From: a virus
Strand: one strand, 5' to 3'
Virus record (IMG/VR): IMGVR_UViG_3300046780_000167
Location: 1-50,495 of that record
Length of the DNA: 50,495 nt
Shown: positions 1 to 7,521 of the stretch, in pieces
How the letters are laid out: every line of letters starts with the position of its first letter
Position numbering within the stretch: position 1 is the stretch's first letter
Notes under the pieces: model-generated
The model's input: the letters and a program-made list of their open reading frames with translations, nothing else
What the model was told of the DNA's origin: nothing
Databases searched by the model: none
Program-made: the position numbers and the translations under genes

Positions 1-111
1 GACATCCGCGCGAACTCTGGTCCTGGCAAGAACGGTGGCGGCTACAAGCTGTTCCCCGTGACCACCGCTCCCTCGCAGAGGCTGGCCGATGACAACACCG
101 CAAACGCCTGA
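1..111 (+). CDS. C-terminal part of a winged-helix/HTH protein (joins the right-end fragment)
   Basis: An open frame enters from the left edge and ends with TGA at 109-111. It encodes a Gly-rich hairpin (GKNGGGYKLFPV) of the kind that forms the wing of a winged-helix domain, then a short polar tail. The frame starting at 50372 ends in a recognition-helix-like stretch (PEPSVRRNVQ) at the right edge. Joined with a one-base overlap the two give a continuous small winged-helix protein of about 78 residues. This looks like one gene cut by linearising a circular map. The next gene starts at 89 inside this one, so the pair is translationally overlapped. DNA binding is inferred; the target is unknown. 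Confidence 0.6.
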   Translation, partial: DIRANSGPGKNGGGYKLFPVTTAPSQRLADDNTANA

Positions 112-1006
112 CCTCATGGAGCCCGTCGTGGGGCTCCGCGCGTGGCTCGTTCGAGAGACCGAAGCCGGACCTCGCCTCTACGGGGCGGGGTTCGGTCGCA
201 AGGAACGGTGGGCACCCTACGCGCCCATCGAGTCCAGGCACCTGTTTCTCAAGCAGGGAGAGTATGTGGCCTACGACGGCTGTGGCTCTCCCTGCGATGG
301 CATCGTGGACCCCGCGCATCCACTGGCTGACCTGCAGCCGCGTGATGACATATTCAAAACCTTCTGCGGCATTCACGCCTATCGCCGCAGCGAGGCCACG
401 CGCGCCAAGGAACATCTGCGCGCCCACTTCGGCGGCATCATCCCGCTGTCGGTGCTCCAGGCGACCCCTGTGTGGGTCGTGGGGCTCGTCTCACTCTGGG
501 GACGCATAGCCGAGCACGAGCACGGCTACCGCGCCCAGTATGCGTATCCACGCGAGCTGCACTATGCGACCAGCGGGGTCGACGCGTCGGCGCTCGCAGC
601 CGCTTATGGCATCACCTTCGAGGAGGACGCGTCATGGAAATCGGTGTTCCAGTTCGTCGAATCATCTCTGAGCCCCTCGCACTTCCAGTTCCCGCTCCAA
701 CAAACCACCCTGAGCCAGCCGTGGCCCCGGCTCCAGCTCTCCCCGTCGACCGTCCCACCGAGCAGCCGGTCCTCGTTCCAGCCTAACTACATCACCGTGC
801 CGAACGCTCGCTATCGACAGGTGCTAGAGGAGGAGAAGAACAAGCGGATGACTGAGATGGTCAACCTGATGGCGGGCATGCAGTGGCCTGCCTTCCCGAA
901 GGCGCTGCTGGCAGAGATTCAGGCGGCAGAGGAGAAAGCCATCATGGCGACCTCACCTGCGGCGACCGCGAAAATCCTGAACATTGTCACCGAAGAGGAG
1001 AAGTAA
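89..1006 (+). CDS. Conserved phage-type hypothetical protein, 305 aa
   Basis: I do not recognise a function. The first 180 residues look like a compact domain: a GLRAW segment near the N-terminus, a LYGAGF turn, and VSLWGRIAEHEHGYRAQYA around residues 133-151. Trp-Gly-Arg followed by Glu-His-Glu and Tyr-Arg-Ala is a pattern I associate with hypothetical proteins of phages and actinobacteria. Residues about 190-235 are a Ser/Pro/Gln-rich linker. The C-terminal 70 residues are helical and charged, ending in acidic residues. The ATG at 89 overlaps the upstream winged-helix gene by 23 bases. The next gene follows after 2 bases, so it belongs to the early operon. Third-position GC is high throughout, which supports this frame. 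Confidence 0.75.
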   Translation: MTTPQTPDLMEPVVGLRAWLVRETEAGPRLYGAGFGRKERWAPYAPIESRHLFLKQGEYVAYDGCGSPCDGIVDPAHPLADLQPRDDIFKTFCGIHAYRRSEATRAKEHLRAHFGGIIPLSVLQATPVWVVGLVSLWGRIAEHEHGYRAQYAYPRELHYATSGVDASALAAAYGITFEEDASWKSVFQFVESSLSPSHFQFPLQQTTLSQPWPRLQLSPSTVPPSSRSSFQPNYITVPNARYRQVLEEEKNKRMTEMVNLMAGMQWPAFPKALLAEIQAAEEKAIMATSPAATAKILNIVTEEEK

Positions 1007-1008
1007 CC

Positions 1009-1386
1009 ATGTGCTACGTCTGCGCGCGCAAAACCCTCGACTCGCTGAAGAACGACCCGCGCTTCCCGGAGAACGATGCCGAGAAGCGCACCGCTGCCAA
1101 GCTCGAAGCTCTCGGCAACCGGGACACCTACGTCGACACGCTGACCGCGCTCGCTTGCATCTTTGCCGCGTCGGATTCTGCCTATGGCTCGCTGCTGCAG
1201 GTCGTGCAGAACATGCGGCGCCAGATGGGTCCGCTCGCGGGCTACGTCGAGGTAGAGAACAACGATTTCGACGAAGTGGACCGCGTCGAGAACCGGCCCA
1301 AGCCGAACGAGGCGACCGACGTCTCCAAGAGTATTGATAAGGATGGTCCGCTGCTGTCCCCTGGCTCGAAACGGACGGACAACTGA
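1009..1386 (+). CDS. Small hypothetical protein with N-terminal CxxC, 125 aa
   Basis: The ATG at 1009 is preceded by a GAGGAG Shine-Dalgarno sequence seven bases upstream, so I prefer it to longer in-frame starts. The protein begins MCYVCARK, giving one Cys-x-x-Cys pair that could bind metal or be redox active. An amphipathic helical middle and an acidic, Pro-rich tail follow. No known family is recognised. The stop overlaps the ATG of the AAA ATPase gene at 1386 (TGATG), which indicates translational coupling within the replication operon. Confidence 0.7.
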   Translation: MCYVCARKTLDSLKNDPRFPENDAEKRTAAKLEALGNRDTYVDTLTALACIFAASDSAYGSLLQVVQNMRRQMGPLAGYVEVENNDFDEVDRVENRPKPNEATDVSKSIDKDGPLLSPGSKRTDN

Positions 1387-2345
1387 TGGCGTCACCCTCG
1401 ACGCTGTCGCTCACGGCTCCCGGTCGGGTCCGGCTCTACTCGACTGCCGAGCTACTCAAGCTGCCACCACCCGAATGGCTCGTCGACGGCATCATGCCAG
1501 CCGGTGGGCTCGTCGGGCTCTACGGGGCGCCAGGAGACGGGAAGAGTTTCCTGGCGCTCGACATTGCGCTCAGTGTCGCCACGGGGCGCCCCTGGCACGG
1601 GCATCCCGTCAAACGCGACTACGTGCTCTACATCGCCGCAGAGGGTGGCACGGGCATGGGCAAACGCGCGCGGGCATGGCTGCTCCACTATGGCGTCGAG
1701 GCACCCGACGTCAGCATGGCGTGGATGATAGACTCACTGCCCGTTCACGCAGAATCCTCGGACCTCGATACACTGCTCGAACGCTTGGAGCACGAGGTGG
1801 ACCGGCGTCCTGGGCTCGTCATCATCGACACCCTGGCGCGCTGCTTCGATGGGAACGAGAACCAGCAGGAGGATATGGGGCGCTTCGTCAATGGCGTCGA
1901 TAAGTTCAGGCGCGCGTATGGTGCTACGACGTTGGTCATCCATCACACGGGGCTCGCCTCTGGTCGGGAGCGCGGCTCCACGAGCTTCCGAGGGGCGGCT
2001 GAGACGATGATGTCTGTCGACATGAACCAGCAGACGCAGACGATGACCATCACCTGCGACAAGCAAAAGGACGCGCTGCGCTTCGAGCCCATCAACCTGA
2101 CGCTGACCGATGTCGTCGAGGCTGAGTCTGCCGTGCTGACGCAGCCGGGGCTAGAGGCGGCTATCGCGCGGAAAGCGGAGCTGCTCGCCATCCTGGTGAA
2201 GGGGCCGAGGACCGCGAAGCAGATACAGGCCAAGTCTCACGGGGAATTGAGCCGTTCGACGCTGTTTCGGCTTTTGCGTGACACTGTCAAAACTGGTGAA
2301 ATCATTAAGGAAAATGATGAATATCGGTTATCAGTCCCACGCTAG
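1386..2345 (+). CDS. RepA-like AAA (RecA-fold) ATPase, probable replicative helicase or loader
   Basis: A 319-residue P-loop ATPase. Walker A is GAPGDGKS at residues 47-54. A Walker B strand reads GLVIIDTLARCF around residue 142, and a sensor-like VIHHTG follows near residue 186, then a Gly/Ser-rich loop (GSTSFRGA). This order matches the RepA/AAA_25 group, which includes the hexameric RepA helicase of plasmid RSF1010 and many phage replication ATPases. The last 70 residues resemble a winged helix (RTAKQIQAKSHGELSRSTLF), so the protein may also contact DNA or a partner. It starts inside the stop of the preceding gene and is followed by a 120-base non-coding stretch. No separate DnaB-type helicase or primase is seen, so this is the best replicative-helicase candidate, though a helicase loader is possible. 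Confidence 0.8.
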   Translation: MASPSTLSLTAPGRVRLYSTAELLKLPPPEWLVDGIMPAGGLVGLYGAPGDGKSFLALDIALSVATGRPWHGHPVKRDYVLYIAAEGGTGMGKRARAWLLHYGVEAPDVSMAWMIDSLPVHAESSDLDTLLERLEHEVDRRPGLVIIDTLARCFDGNENQQEDMGRFVNGVDKFRRAYGATTLVIHHTGLASGRERGSTSFRGAAETMMSVDMNQQTQTMTITCDKQKDALRFEPINLTLTDVVEAESAVLTQPGLEAAIARKAELLAILVKGPRTAKQIQAKSHGELSRSTLFRLLRDTVKTGEIIKENDEYRLSVPR

Positions 2346-2468
2346 TCTCACGTCGTTGGGACGGTTAAGTAGTAGAAAATAAAGGGCTTGCCCTAAAATC
2401 CAGTAGTCAAACCCCACACACCGTAGGTGTGGGGGTGACACTGGGTGGGTGAGATTGGAGGGCGGAAA
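2346..2468 (+). other. Non-coding stretch with two hairpins between replication genes
   Basis: No gene is visible here. Two inverted repeats stand out. AGGG-CTTG-CCCT lies at 2383-2394. CCCCACAC at 2412-2419 pairs with GTGTGGGG at 2427-2434 around a 7-base loop. Neither is followed by a T run, so they are not classic intrinsic terminators. They could be processing stems or protein-binding sites that separate the ATPase transcript from the next gene. The stretch ends in GGAGGG at 2457-2462, the ribosome binding site of the gene at 2469. Confidence 0.5.
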
Positions 2469-2840
2469 ATGGACGGCTTGTTTCATCGAGACATCGGGTT
2501 CCCTATCGACGCGAGATTGCCGGTTCCTGGGCTCAGGCTTCGCTACACGGCACACGCGATGACGCGGTCAGTCGAGGAGGGGGTGCCCGCCGACGCGCTG
2601 CCTGGGGAGCTTCCTGGCCGGTTTGACGTCATCGAGCTGAGCATCGAGGGTGGAGACCTCAGACGGTGGCTGGTCCGCTTCCCCTGCCTCCAGGTGGACG
2701 GATGGGACTGGGTGCTGGCCGTGACGCCTGCCGGGGTCGTGGTCACCGTCTGGTTGAACCACGAGGACGACTACCACCGGAACCTCGACACCTCGAAATA
2801 CTTGGCACCGCGTTTGCATCTACCAGAAGCGGAGGACTGA
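2469..2840 (+). CDS. Small protein resembling DUF4258/RelE-type mRNA interferase fold, 123 aa
   Basis: I start this gene at ATG 2469, six bases after GGAGGG; a GTG at 2445 lacks such a site. Residues 21-32 (RLRYTAHAMTRS) match the start of DUF4258-type proteins, which have a Tyr/Phe-Thr-x-His-Ala signature followed by an Arg. A V-x-V-x-V-W-L strand near the end fits the final beta strand of that fold. These small RelE-like proteins can be mRNA interferases, but many phage members are uncharacterised. No antitoxin-like partner lies next to it, so a toxin role is only a possibility. The 3' end carries a sigma-54-type promoter at 2803-2818. Confidence 0.55.
   Translation: MDGLFHRDIGFPIDARLPVPGLRLRYTAHAMTRSVEEGVPADALPGELPGRFDVIELSIEGGDLRRWLVRFPCLQVDGWDWVLAVTPAGVVVTVWLNHEDDYHRNLDTSKYLAPRLHLPEAED
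2803..2818 (+). promoter_or_regulatory. Sigma-54-type promoter (exact consensus) ahead of the UvrD-like helicase
   Basis: TGGCAC at 2803-2808, a 5-base spacer, and TTGCA at 2814-2818 match the -24/-12 consensus exactly, with GG and GC ten bases apart. The predicted start of transcription is near 2829, giving a short leader before the ATG at 2844. The site lies inside the end of the preceding gene. Confidence 0.7.
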
Positions 2841-2843
2841 GAC

Positions 2844-4439
2844 ATGCGATTCAGCGCCCTGGCAGAACCCGTCGTCGACACGAGCGCGGCAAAGGCCACA
2901 TGGTTGTCGTCGCGGAAGTGGTCGAAGGAACAACTAGCGATTTTCAAGTGGTTTGAGACCAAACGCAAGAAGGCCATCACGCACCTCGTCGTGCGAGCCC
3001 GTGCGGGCACCGGCAAAACGACCACGCTCCTGGCGTGCGTCGACTTCGCCTGGGAGTCCTCGATTCTGGTCACGTCGTTCTCGGGGCGCATCACCAAAGA
3101 GCTACAGCGTCGGCTCAAGAGCCCGAAGGCTGTCGCGCAGGGGCTGCATTCGCTCGGCAACAGCTTCGTCACCGAGCAGTGGGGCGCGCACAAGGTCGAC
3201 AAGTGGGCGCGCGGCAAAGGCGTGACGGCCCAGGTCTGCACCGCGACCAAGGGCGACCGGCCCGCCAAGTATGCCATCGTGCCGTTCGAGGTGCAGAAGC
3301 TGATTACCAAGCTGCACGAGAAGGGCCGCGAGCTGAAGCCGCACGCGACGACACCAGCGGAGCTGGAGGAGCTGCTGTATCGCTTCGACTGCGACCTCGA
3401 CCCGCAGGTGTTCGGCCCGCAGCACGAGCTGTGGCAGAACGCGTTCATCCTCGACATGGCCGTCAAGGCAATGGCGCACGCTGCCGAGGGGATGACGGAC
3501 GGCTGCATCGACTTCGCGGACATGATTTTCCTCCCGCTCCGCAATGCCTGGGTGCGCCCGAAGTTCGACCTCGTCATCTGCGACGAGGCCCAGGACACCA
3601 GCGAGCCACAGCTCGAACTGGCGATGAAGGCGTGCAATGGGCGCTTCTGCCTCTTCGGAGACAACCGGCAGGCCATCTTCGCCTTCCGGGGCGCCGACTC
3701 GCACGCGCTCGACCGTCTCAAGCAGACGCTGAGCGCCGACGAACTGGGGCTCAAGACGACCTACCGCTGCGCCCAGGCGATTGTCCGGCTGGCGCAGGAG
3801 TTCGTCCCCGACATCGTCGCGGCGAAGACCAATCCCGAGGGCGAGATTCGCGTGGCAAATGCGCTGCCCCTGGAGAACTGGTTGCACGAGGCGACCCCTG
3901 GCGATTTCATCCTGTCCCGGCTGAACGCGCCGCTGACCTCGTTCGCGCTCAAGCTGCTGAAGCGGGGCGTGCGCGCGCGTGTCGCCGGTAAAGACCTCGG
4001 CGCCGGACTGACCACCCTGGTCAAGACCCTGGCGACCAAGTCGCGTGACCTGTCGCAGTTCGCGGTCAATCTGCGGACGTGGCAGCTCGCCCAGGTCGAC
4101 TACGCGCGCTCGCAGGACCGTGCCGACAAGGTCGAGCGCATCAACGACCAAGTCGAGATGCTGATGGCGGTTGTCGAGTCCGCTGAAGACCTCAACGACC
4201 TCCTGGACCGCATCACCGTGCTGTTCGTCGACGAGGACGAAGACCACCCCGACACGGTCATCTGCTCGTCCATTCACAAGGCCAAGGGGCTGGAGACCGA
4301 CCGCGTCTTCGTCTACCTGCCGTCGTTCAAGTTCAAGGGCCAGGAGGAGGAGAACATCGAATACGTGGCGATTACGCGCGCCAAGTCGACGCTGGTCCTG
4401 GTCGGGGCCAAGCCAGAGCCGACGAAGGGATGGGCCTGA
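2844..4439 (+). CDS. UvrD/Rep-family superfamily 1A DNA helicase, 531 aa
   Basis: All diagnostic SF1A motifs are present in order. Motif I (Walker A) is RAGTGKTT at residues 53-60. Motif II is LVICDEAQDT near residue 243. Motif III is FGDNRQAIFAFRGA, motif IV is TTYRC, motif V is SSIHKAKGLE and motif VI is YVAITRAKS near the C-terminus. Proteins of this family move 3'-5' on single-stranded DNA and unwind duplex during replication, repair or recombination. At 531 residues it is shorter than bacterial UvrD (about 720), because the accessory subdomains are reduced, as in many phage versions. A sigma-54-type promoter lies just upstream. The next gene starts at the stop codon (TGATG), so it heads a coupled group. 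Confidence 0.9.
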   Translation: MRFSALAEPVVDTSAAKATWLSSRKWSKEQLAIFKWFETKRKKAITHLVVRARAGTGKTTTLLACVDFAWESSILVTSFSGRITKELQRRLKSPKAVAQGLHSLGNSFVTEQWGAHKVDKWARGKGVTAQVCTATKGDRPAKYAIVPFEVQKLITKLHEKGRELKPHATTPAELEELLYRFDCDLDPQVFGPQHELWQNAFILDMAVKAMAHAAEGMTDGCIDFADMIFLPLRNAWVRPKFDLVICDEAQDTSEPQLELAMKACNGRFCLFGDNRQAIFAFRGADSHALDRLKQTLSADELGLKTTYRCAQAIVRLAQEFVPDIVAAKTNPEGEIRVANALPLENWLHEATPGDFILSRLNAPLTSFALKLLKRGVRARVAGKDLGAGLTTLVKTLATKSRDLSQFAVNLRTWQLAQVDYARSQDRADKVERINDQVEMLMAVVESAEDLNDLLDRITVLFVDEDEDHPDTVICSSIHKAKGLETDRVFVYLPSFKFKGQEEENIEYVAITRAKSTLVLVGAKPEPTKGWA

Positions 4440-4636
4440 TGCCCTGGGACGAGGACGAGGACCGCTACCTGGACTACGTGGCACGCCACGAGTCCGGGTT
4501 CTGCGGCAGTGACCCGCCTCAGCTCATGTCGCTCGACGAATACCTGTTCAGGATGGTCATCGAACCGAGGGAGGAGACCAGTGCGAAAGCTCTCACACAT
4601 GTGCGGCGCAGGCGTTCACGACGGCTGCTCAAATAG
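4439..4636 (+). CDS. Small acidic hypothetical protein, 65 aa
   Basis: A short frame whose ATG overlaps the helicase stop codon (TGATG at 4437-4441). An in-frame ATG at 4430 is an alternative start. The N-terminus is acidic (DEDEDRYLDYVARH) and the C-terminus is strongly basic. It overlaps the next gene, which starts with GTG at 4581 in another frame. No family is recognised. Close packing and translational coupling to the helicase are the main support. Confidence 0.5.
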   Translation: MPWDEDEDRYLDYVARHESGFCGSDPPQLMSLDEYLFRMVIEPREETSAKALTHVRRRRSRRLLK

Positions 4637-4784
4637 TGGACAGATGATTGACCTCACCGGGAGACAGTTCCGGTGCCACTGCATCTGCCACGCGACGAAG
4701 AAGACACTACCCCTGGTGCCAGAGCGAGCGCGGCGCTCTGGTAAGCGCGCCACGGAGGGTGGCACGCGCTTTGCATCCGAGTAG
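4581..4784 (+). CDS. Small Cys/His-rich putative zinc-binding protein, 67 aa
   Basis: GTG 4581 is preceded by GAGGGAGGAG at 4567-4576. The product has Cys and His residues spaced like a small zinc knuckle: MCGAGVHDGC near the N-terminus and FRCHCICH in the middle, with a basic C-terminal half. Small proteins of this kind are common in phage early regions. The function is unknown. The last 25 bases contain an exact sigma-54-type promoter (4760-4775) that reads into the next gene. Confidence 0.55.
   Translation: MRKLSHMCGAGVHDGCSNSGQMIDLTGRQFRCHCICHATKKTLPLVPERARRSGKRATEGGTRFASE
4760..4775 (+). promoter_or_regulatory. Sigma-54-type promoter (exact consensus)
   Basis: TGGCAC at 4760-4765, spacer GCGCT, TTGCA at 4771-4775. 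Transcription is expected to begin near 4787, about 40 bases before the ATG at 4829. Orientation and distance fit a promoter for the following gene. Confidence 0.7.
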
Positions 4785-4828
4785 GGTGCAACCCGTTACG
4801 TCAACCGCAGAAGAGGAGACAGACACCT

Positions 4829-5695
4829 ATGGCAAGTTTTAGTCAGTTGAAGAAGGGCGGCGGATTCCTGGACGAAGTCGATGTGGTCATCAAGGACGCC
4901 GTCTGGACCGACGAGTTCAACGGGGAGCCGTTCGTCGCCGGGAAGATTCCGAGCTACGACGGCAAGGGCAAGATTGACAAGCCCCACACCCTCAACCTGT
5001 TCGTCACCGTGCGCGTCGACGGTGCGGACGAGGACACGTCGACGACGTTGAAGGCGGCAAACAACTTCGACGACTTCGAAATCTCCGAGGAGGACCACAA
5101 GGTCACCGCAGGAGACGGCGGCAAGATTGCCGTCAGCGCCAACAGCGCAGCCGGGAAGTTCCTGTCGTCGTTCTGCGCGCCGAGCACCACGGGCGCCCTG
5201 GCCGACGACGAGTTCGACCAGGACGAGACCTTGCTCGATACGACCCCCATCATCGGACGTCGCGTCCGGCTCGTCCAGCGGGTGGACGCCGAACGCACCA
5301 AGAAGTATGGGCAGAAAATCGACAAGAAGACCAAGAAGGGCTACGACCGCAAAGACCTCGTCGTCGCAGAGGTCTATCCTGCGGACGAGAAGCCTGCCAA
5401 GGGTGGCAAGTCGAGCACCAGCTCGAAGGGCTCGTCCAAGTCCAAGAAGGACGACGACGAGGTCGACATCGACCAGCTCGCCATCGACACGTTGAAGGAG
5501 ATTTTGTCCGACAACGATGGCAAGCTGCCGAAGTCGAAGCTCTCGATGGCGGTCCTCAAGAAGCTGCAGAAGCACGACAACCGTGAGGACGTGCGGAAGC
5601 TGCTCGGCTCGGACAAGTTCCTCGAACAGGAGGACGGCTGGACCTACGCGAAGGCCAGCAAGACGCAGCTCGTCGAACTCGTCGACGAAGAGTAA
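4829..5695 (+). CDS. Possible ssDNA-binding or replication accessory protein, 288 aa
   Basis: Residues 1-170 look like a beta-rich domain (FVTVRVDGADEDTST and GRRVRLVQRVD are strand-like). A Ser/Lys-rich flexible linker follows at about 190-210. A helical, winged-helix-like C-terminal domain of 70 residues ends in an acidic tail (LVELVDEE). A beta-rich DNA-binding core, a flexible linker and an acidic C-terminus recall phage single-stranded DNA-binding proteins, and the gene sits between a helicase and nucleases. I recognise no specific family motif, so the functional call is weak. It has a good AGAGGAGA ribosome binding site and its own sigma-54-type promoter, which suggests strong or timed expression. 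Confidence 0.75.
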   Translation: MASFSQLKKGGGFLDEVDVVIKDAVWTDEFNGEPFVAGKIPSYDGKGKIDKPHTLNLFVTVRVDGADEDTSTTLKAANNFDDFEISEEDHKVTAGDGGKIAVSANSAAGKFLSSFCAPSTTGALADDEFDQDETLLDTTPIIGRRVRLVQRVDAERTKKYGQKIDKKTKKGYDRKDLVVAEVYPADEKPAKGGKSSTSSKGSSKSKKDDDEVDIDQLAIDTLKEILSDNDGKLPKSKLSMAVLKKLQKHDNREDVRKLLGSDKFLEQEDGWTYAKASKTQLVELVDEE

Positions 5696-6027
5696 GACAG
5701 AGATTGCTCGCCCGTCACAGGAGGGCAGCGACGGGGCTACACGGGGAGCCGCTTCACCCGGAACACGAAGCGGCCACAATTCGCCGGTTGCAGGCTAACG
5801 CCTCCCGGCAACAAGGTCTCAGCCACATGCTGCGAAAACGCGAGGAGGAAATGCCTCGACGATGCACAGGTGGAGTCAAAGCTCGGGGTAACGTCTGGGC
5901 CTGGGAAGAGATTGGTGGCGGGGAACGGGCACCTCGGCTAGGGCACCGGGGAACACGACAGAGGGCGCGCGGTCAGACGCTGCGCCGGTTGACGCCCGCC
6001 ACCAACCCTACACCCCTGGAGGACAGA
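5696..6027 (+). other. 332-base intergenic region with an 8-bp hairpin
   Basis: I see no convincing gene here. An in-frame extension of the next gene through this region gives Arg-rich, low-complexity sequence and has no ribosome binding site. GCCGCTTC at 5748-5755 pairs perfectly with GAAGCGGC at 5767-5774. A second foldable segment around 5782-5812 contains AGGC-TAAC-GCCT. The stretch could hold a terminator, a small RNA or an origin. Nothing in it is specific enough to name. Confidence 0.4.
5748..5774 (+). repeat. Perfect inverted repeat (8-bp arms, 11-base loop)
   Basis: GCCGCTTC and GAAGCGGC flank an 11-base loop, 52 bases after the stop of the putative ssDNA-binding gene. There is no T run afterwards, so it may be a factor-dependent terminator or a 3'-end stabiliser. 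Confidence 0.55.
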
Positions 6028-6243
6028 ATGTTTCCAACCCTCGTGCAGAGTGGCGACCGTGCGGAATACTTCGGCTACCCCGTGTCGATTCGCAGCGATG
6101 GGCGCCTGCTGCAGGTGTCCTTCGACGCGGGCATCCTCGACGCACGCAGCCACGACCTGCAGACACGCACGTTCGAGTGGCCCTGGCGCGTCACCGTGGG
6201 CGTGCGGCCTGCCGACATGCCGCTCTCGATGGTGGTGTTTTGA
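6028..6243 (+). CDS. Small hypothetical protein, 71 aa
   Basis: The ATG at 6028 follows GGAGG with good spacing. The product is beta-rich (EYFGYPVSIRSDGRLLQVSF) with two Trp residues in a FEWPWRVTVGV strand. Its size and strand pattern suggest a single small beta domain. The TTGA at its end overlaps the nuclease gene. No family is recognised. Confidence 0.65.
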   Translation: MFPTLVQSGDRAEYFGYPVSIRSDGRLLQVSFDAGILDARSHDLQTRTFEWPWRVTVGVRPADMPLSMVVF

Positions 6244-6866
6244 AAATCACCCCGGTCCCGCACGGCTTCGACGGCATCGTCGGCATCTCCCCAGGCGACC
6301 GCTCCGAGGGGCTGCACATGTCAGCCATCTACGGGGAGATGTTCAAGCAGATTGACCCCAAGCGATACGGGCGGGGCGGGCATCCTGACCCCGTGGTGCT
6401 CGAAGCGGGGCTCGCGGTCGAGTTGATATTCGAGCGCGCTATCCGCGAGCGCCTCGTCGGCAGTGGGCGCCCTGGGGAGTTCACGCACGTCGACCCGAAG
6501 CTGGCGACCCCCATCATCTATTCGCCGGACCTCATCCTGTTCAACGGACACACGCGCCTCGGTGAAATCAAGCTGACGTGGATGAGCACGAGCGAAGTCC
6601 CGAACACCCCGACGAACAGCTTCCCGGAGAAGTTCGACAAGTATGTCTGCCAGATGCAGTCGTATTGCTGGTGCCTGGAGACGCCGTATGCGCGCCTCAT
6701 CACCTACCACGTCAACGGGGGCTACGAGTTCCTGAAGAAGGGCCACGACAAGAAGCGCGGCCCGCAGCCCAAGCTCCTGGCCTGGGACATCGAGTTCTCG
6801 GCGCGCGAGCTGAAAGAGAACTGGGCTGCGATTATTAACACCGCGAAGTCGATGGGGGTGAAGTGA
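6240..6866 (+). CDS. PD-(D/E)XK nuclease of the Cas4/RecB-like type, 208 aa
   Basis: I place the start at TTG 6240, which overlaps the previous stop as TTGA; the polymerase gene in this genome uses the same arrangement. The catalytic core is clear: a helix with Glu61 (GLAVELIFERAI), then Asp97 in YSPDLIL, then Glu109 and Lys111 in LGEIKLTW, and a Gln-x-Gln-x-Tyr helix at 138-142. These are the motifs of RecB-family exonucleases. I do not see the four-cysteine iron-sulphur set of canonical Cas4. It likely processes DNA ends for replication or recombination together with the Sak4-like and XPF-like proteins encoded downstream. Confidence 0.8.
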   Translation: MKITPVPHGFDGIVGISPGDRSEGLHMSAIYGEMFKQIDPKRYGRGGHPDPVVLEAGLAVELIFERAIRERLVGSGRPGEFTHVDPKLATPIIYSPDLILFNGHTRLGEIKLTWMSTSEVPNTPTNSFPEKFDKYVCQMQSYCWCLETPYARLITYHVNGGYEFLKKGHDKKRGPQPKLLAWDIEFSARELKENWAAIINTAKSMGVK

Positions 6867-6964
6867 TGTTCTGGTTCCTGATAGCAGTCCTCGGACTGAT
6901 GTGCGCGTGGCTCGGTTACGAGCTGAGTCCCGCGATTGACTTCTGGTGCGGGAGGGCTCGATGA
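6866..6964 (+). CDS. Very small single-pass membrane protein, 32 aa
   Basis: ATG 6866 overlaps the nuclease stop (TGATG) and the stop overlaps the next ATG (ATGA). The product is one hydrophobic helix (FWFLIAVLGLMCAWLGYEL) followed by a short polar tail. Stop/start coupling on both sides supports a real gene despite its size. The role is unknown; an inner-membrane phage micropeptide is the likely class. Confidence 0.5.
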   Translation: MFWFLIAVLGLMCAWLGYELSPAIDFWCGRAR

Positions 6965-7260
6965 AGGCGCCCTTCAAGATTTACAACGTCGACGAAGACT
7001 TCGACGACACACCCGAGCTGCAGGTGGCGACCGTCTGGAAGGTGACCGACCAGTATTGGTGGATTCGCTGCAAGGATGGCTGGCTCGCATTTCAGTGCCG
7101 CTCGCGTGTCGGTATTGGCGAATACGAGACCGACCCACACCGCGCCTGGGCGACCTATGTCGAGGCACGACGCGCCGCTGTAAAGAAGGCCCAGGCCATC
7201 CTCGACGCGACGGCAATCGCCTACGCGCGATGGAACACCAAGAAGAGGAACAGCAAGTGA
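6961..7260 (+). CDS. Hypothetical protein, 99 aa
   Basis: The start at ATG 6961 overlaps the upstream stop. The N-terminal half is rich in aromatic residues (QYWWIRCKDGWLAFQ), and the C-terminal half is a long basic helix. This may be a compact beta domain plus helix. No family is recognised. The GTG of the next gene overlaps the stop (GTGA). Confidence 0.65.
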   Translation: MKAPFKIYNVDEDFDDTPELQVATVWKVTDQYWWIRCKDGWLAFQCRSRVGIGEYETDPHRAWATYVEARRAAVKKAQAILDATAIAYARWNTKKRNSK

Positions 7261-7382
7261 CGCGCCTCGAAGCCTGGAGGTGCGTGCGGGCGATTGCCGA
7301 CTATCTCACCCGTCGTGATGAGAGCCCGCGCGCGGGTGCGGACCTCATCGAAGCCGTGAAGACACTGGAGAGAACCAAGTGA
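7257..7382 (+). CDS. Small hypothetical protein, 41 aa
   Basis: GTG 7257 overlaps the previous stop and follows AAGAGGAAC. An in-frame ATG at 7230 would add a Glu/Gln-rich extension. The product is a two-helix peptide with a conserved-looking RAIADYLTRRD segment. GTGA overlaps on both sides place it in the coupled run of small genes from 6866 to 8513. Confidence 0.5.
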   Translation: MTRLEAWRCVRAIADYLTRRDESPRAGADLIEAVKTLERTK

Positions 7383-7519
7383 GCTATGTCACCGCAGAGA
7401 ACCTCCAGCTTGCGCTGGCGGCATTCGGCATCTTCACCAACGCAGAGAACCCTGGGAAGCTGCTCTACTGGTCCGGCGTGATTCTGCTCACGCTCGGTCT
7501 CAAGCTGATGAAAGGATAA
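7379..7519 (+). CDS. Small protein with a C-terminal membrane helix, 46 aa
   Basis: GTG 7379 overlaps the upstream stop as GTGA. Residues 1-20 form an amphipathic helix. Residues 29-43 (LLYWSGVILLTLGLK) are a probable transmembrane segment. No homology is recognised. It lies between replication genes and is too small for an enzyme. Confidence 0.5.
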   Translation: MSYVTAENLQLALAAFGIFTNAENPGKLLYWSGVILLTLGLKLMKG

Positions 7520-7521
7520 CG

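Noticed and set aside
634-786. Out-of-frame Pro/Ala-rich 50-codon frame with AGGAGG upstream, inside the gene at 89-1006
   Set aside because: The main frame keeps high GC3 here (about 45 of 54 codons by hand count), while this frame has about half. The good ribosome site is probably chance.
5704-6027. N-terminal extension of the gene at 6028
   Set aside because: The translated extension is Arg-rich and featureless, and ATG 6028 has its own GGAGG site.
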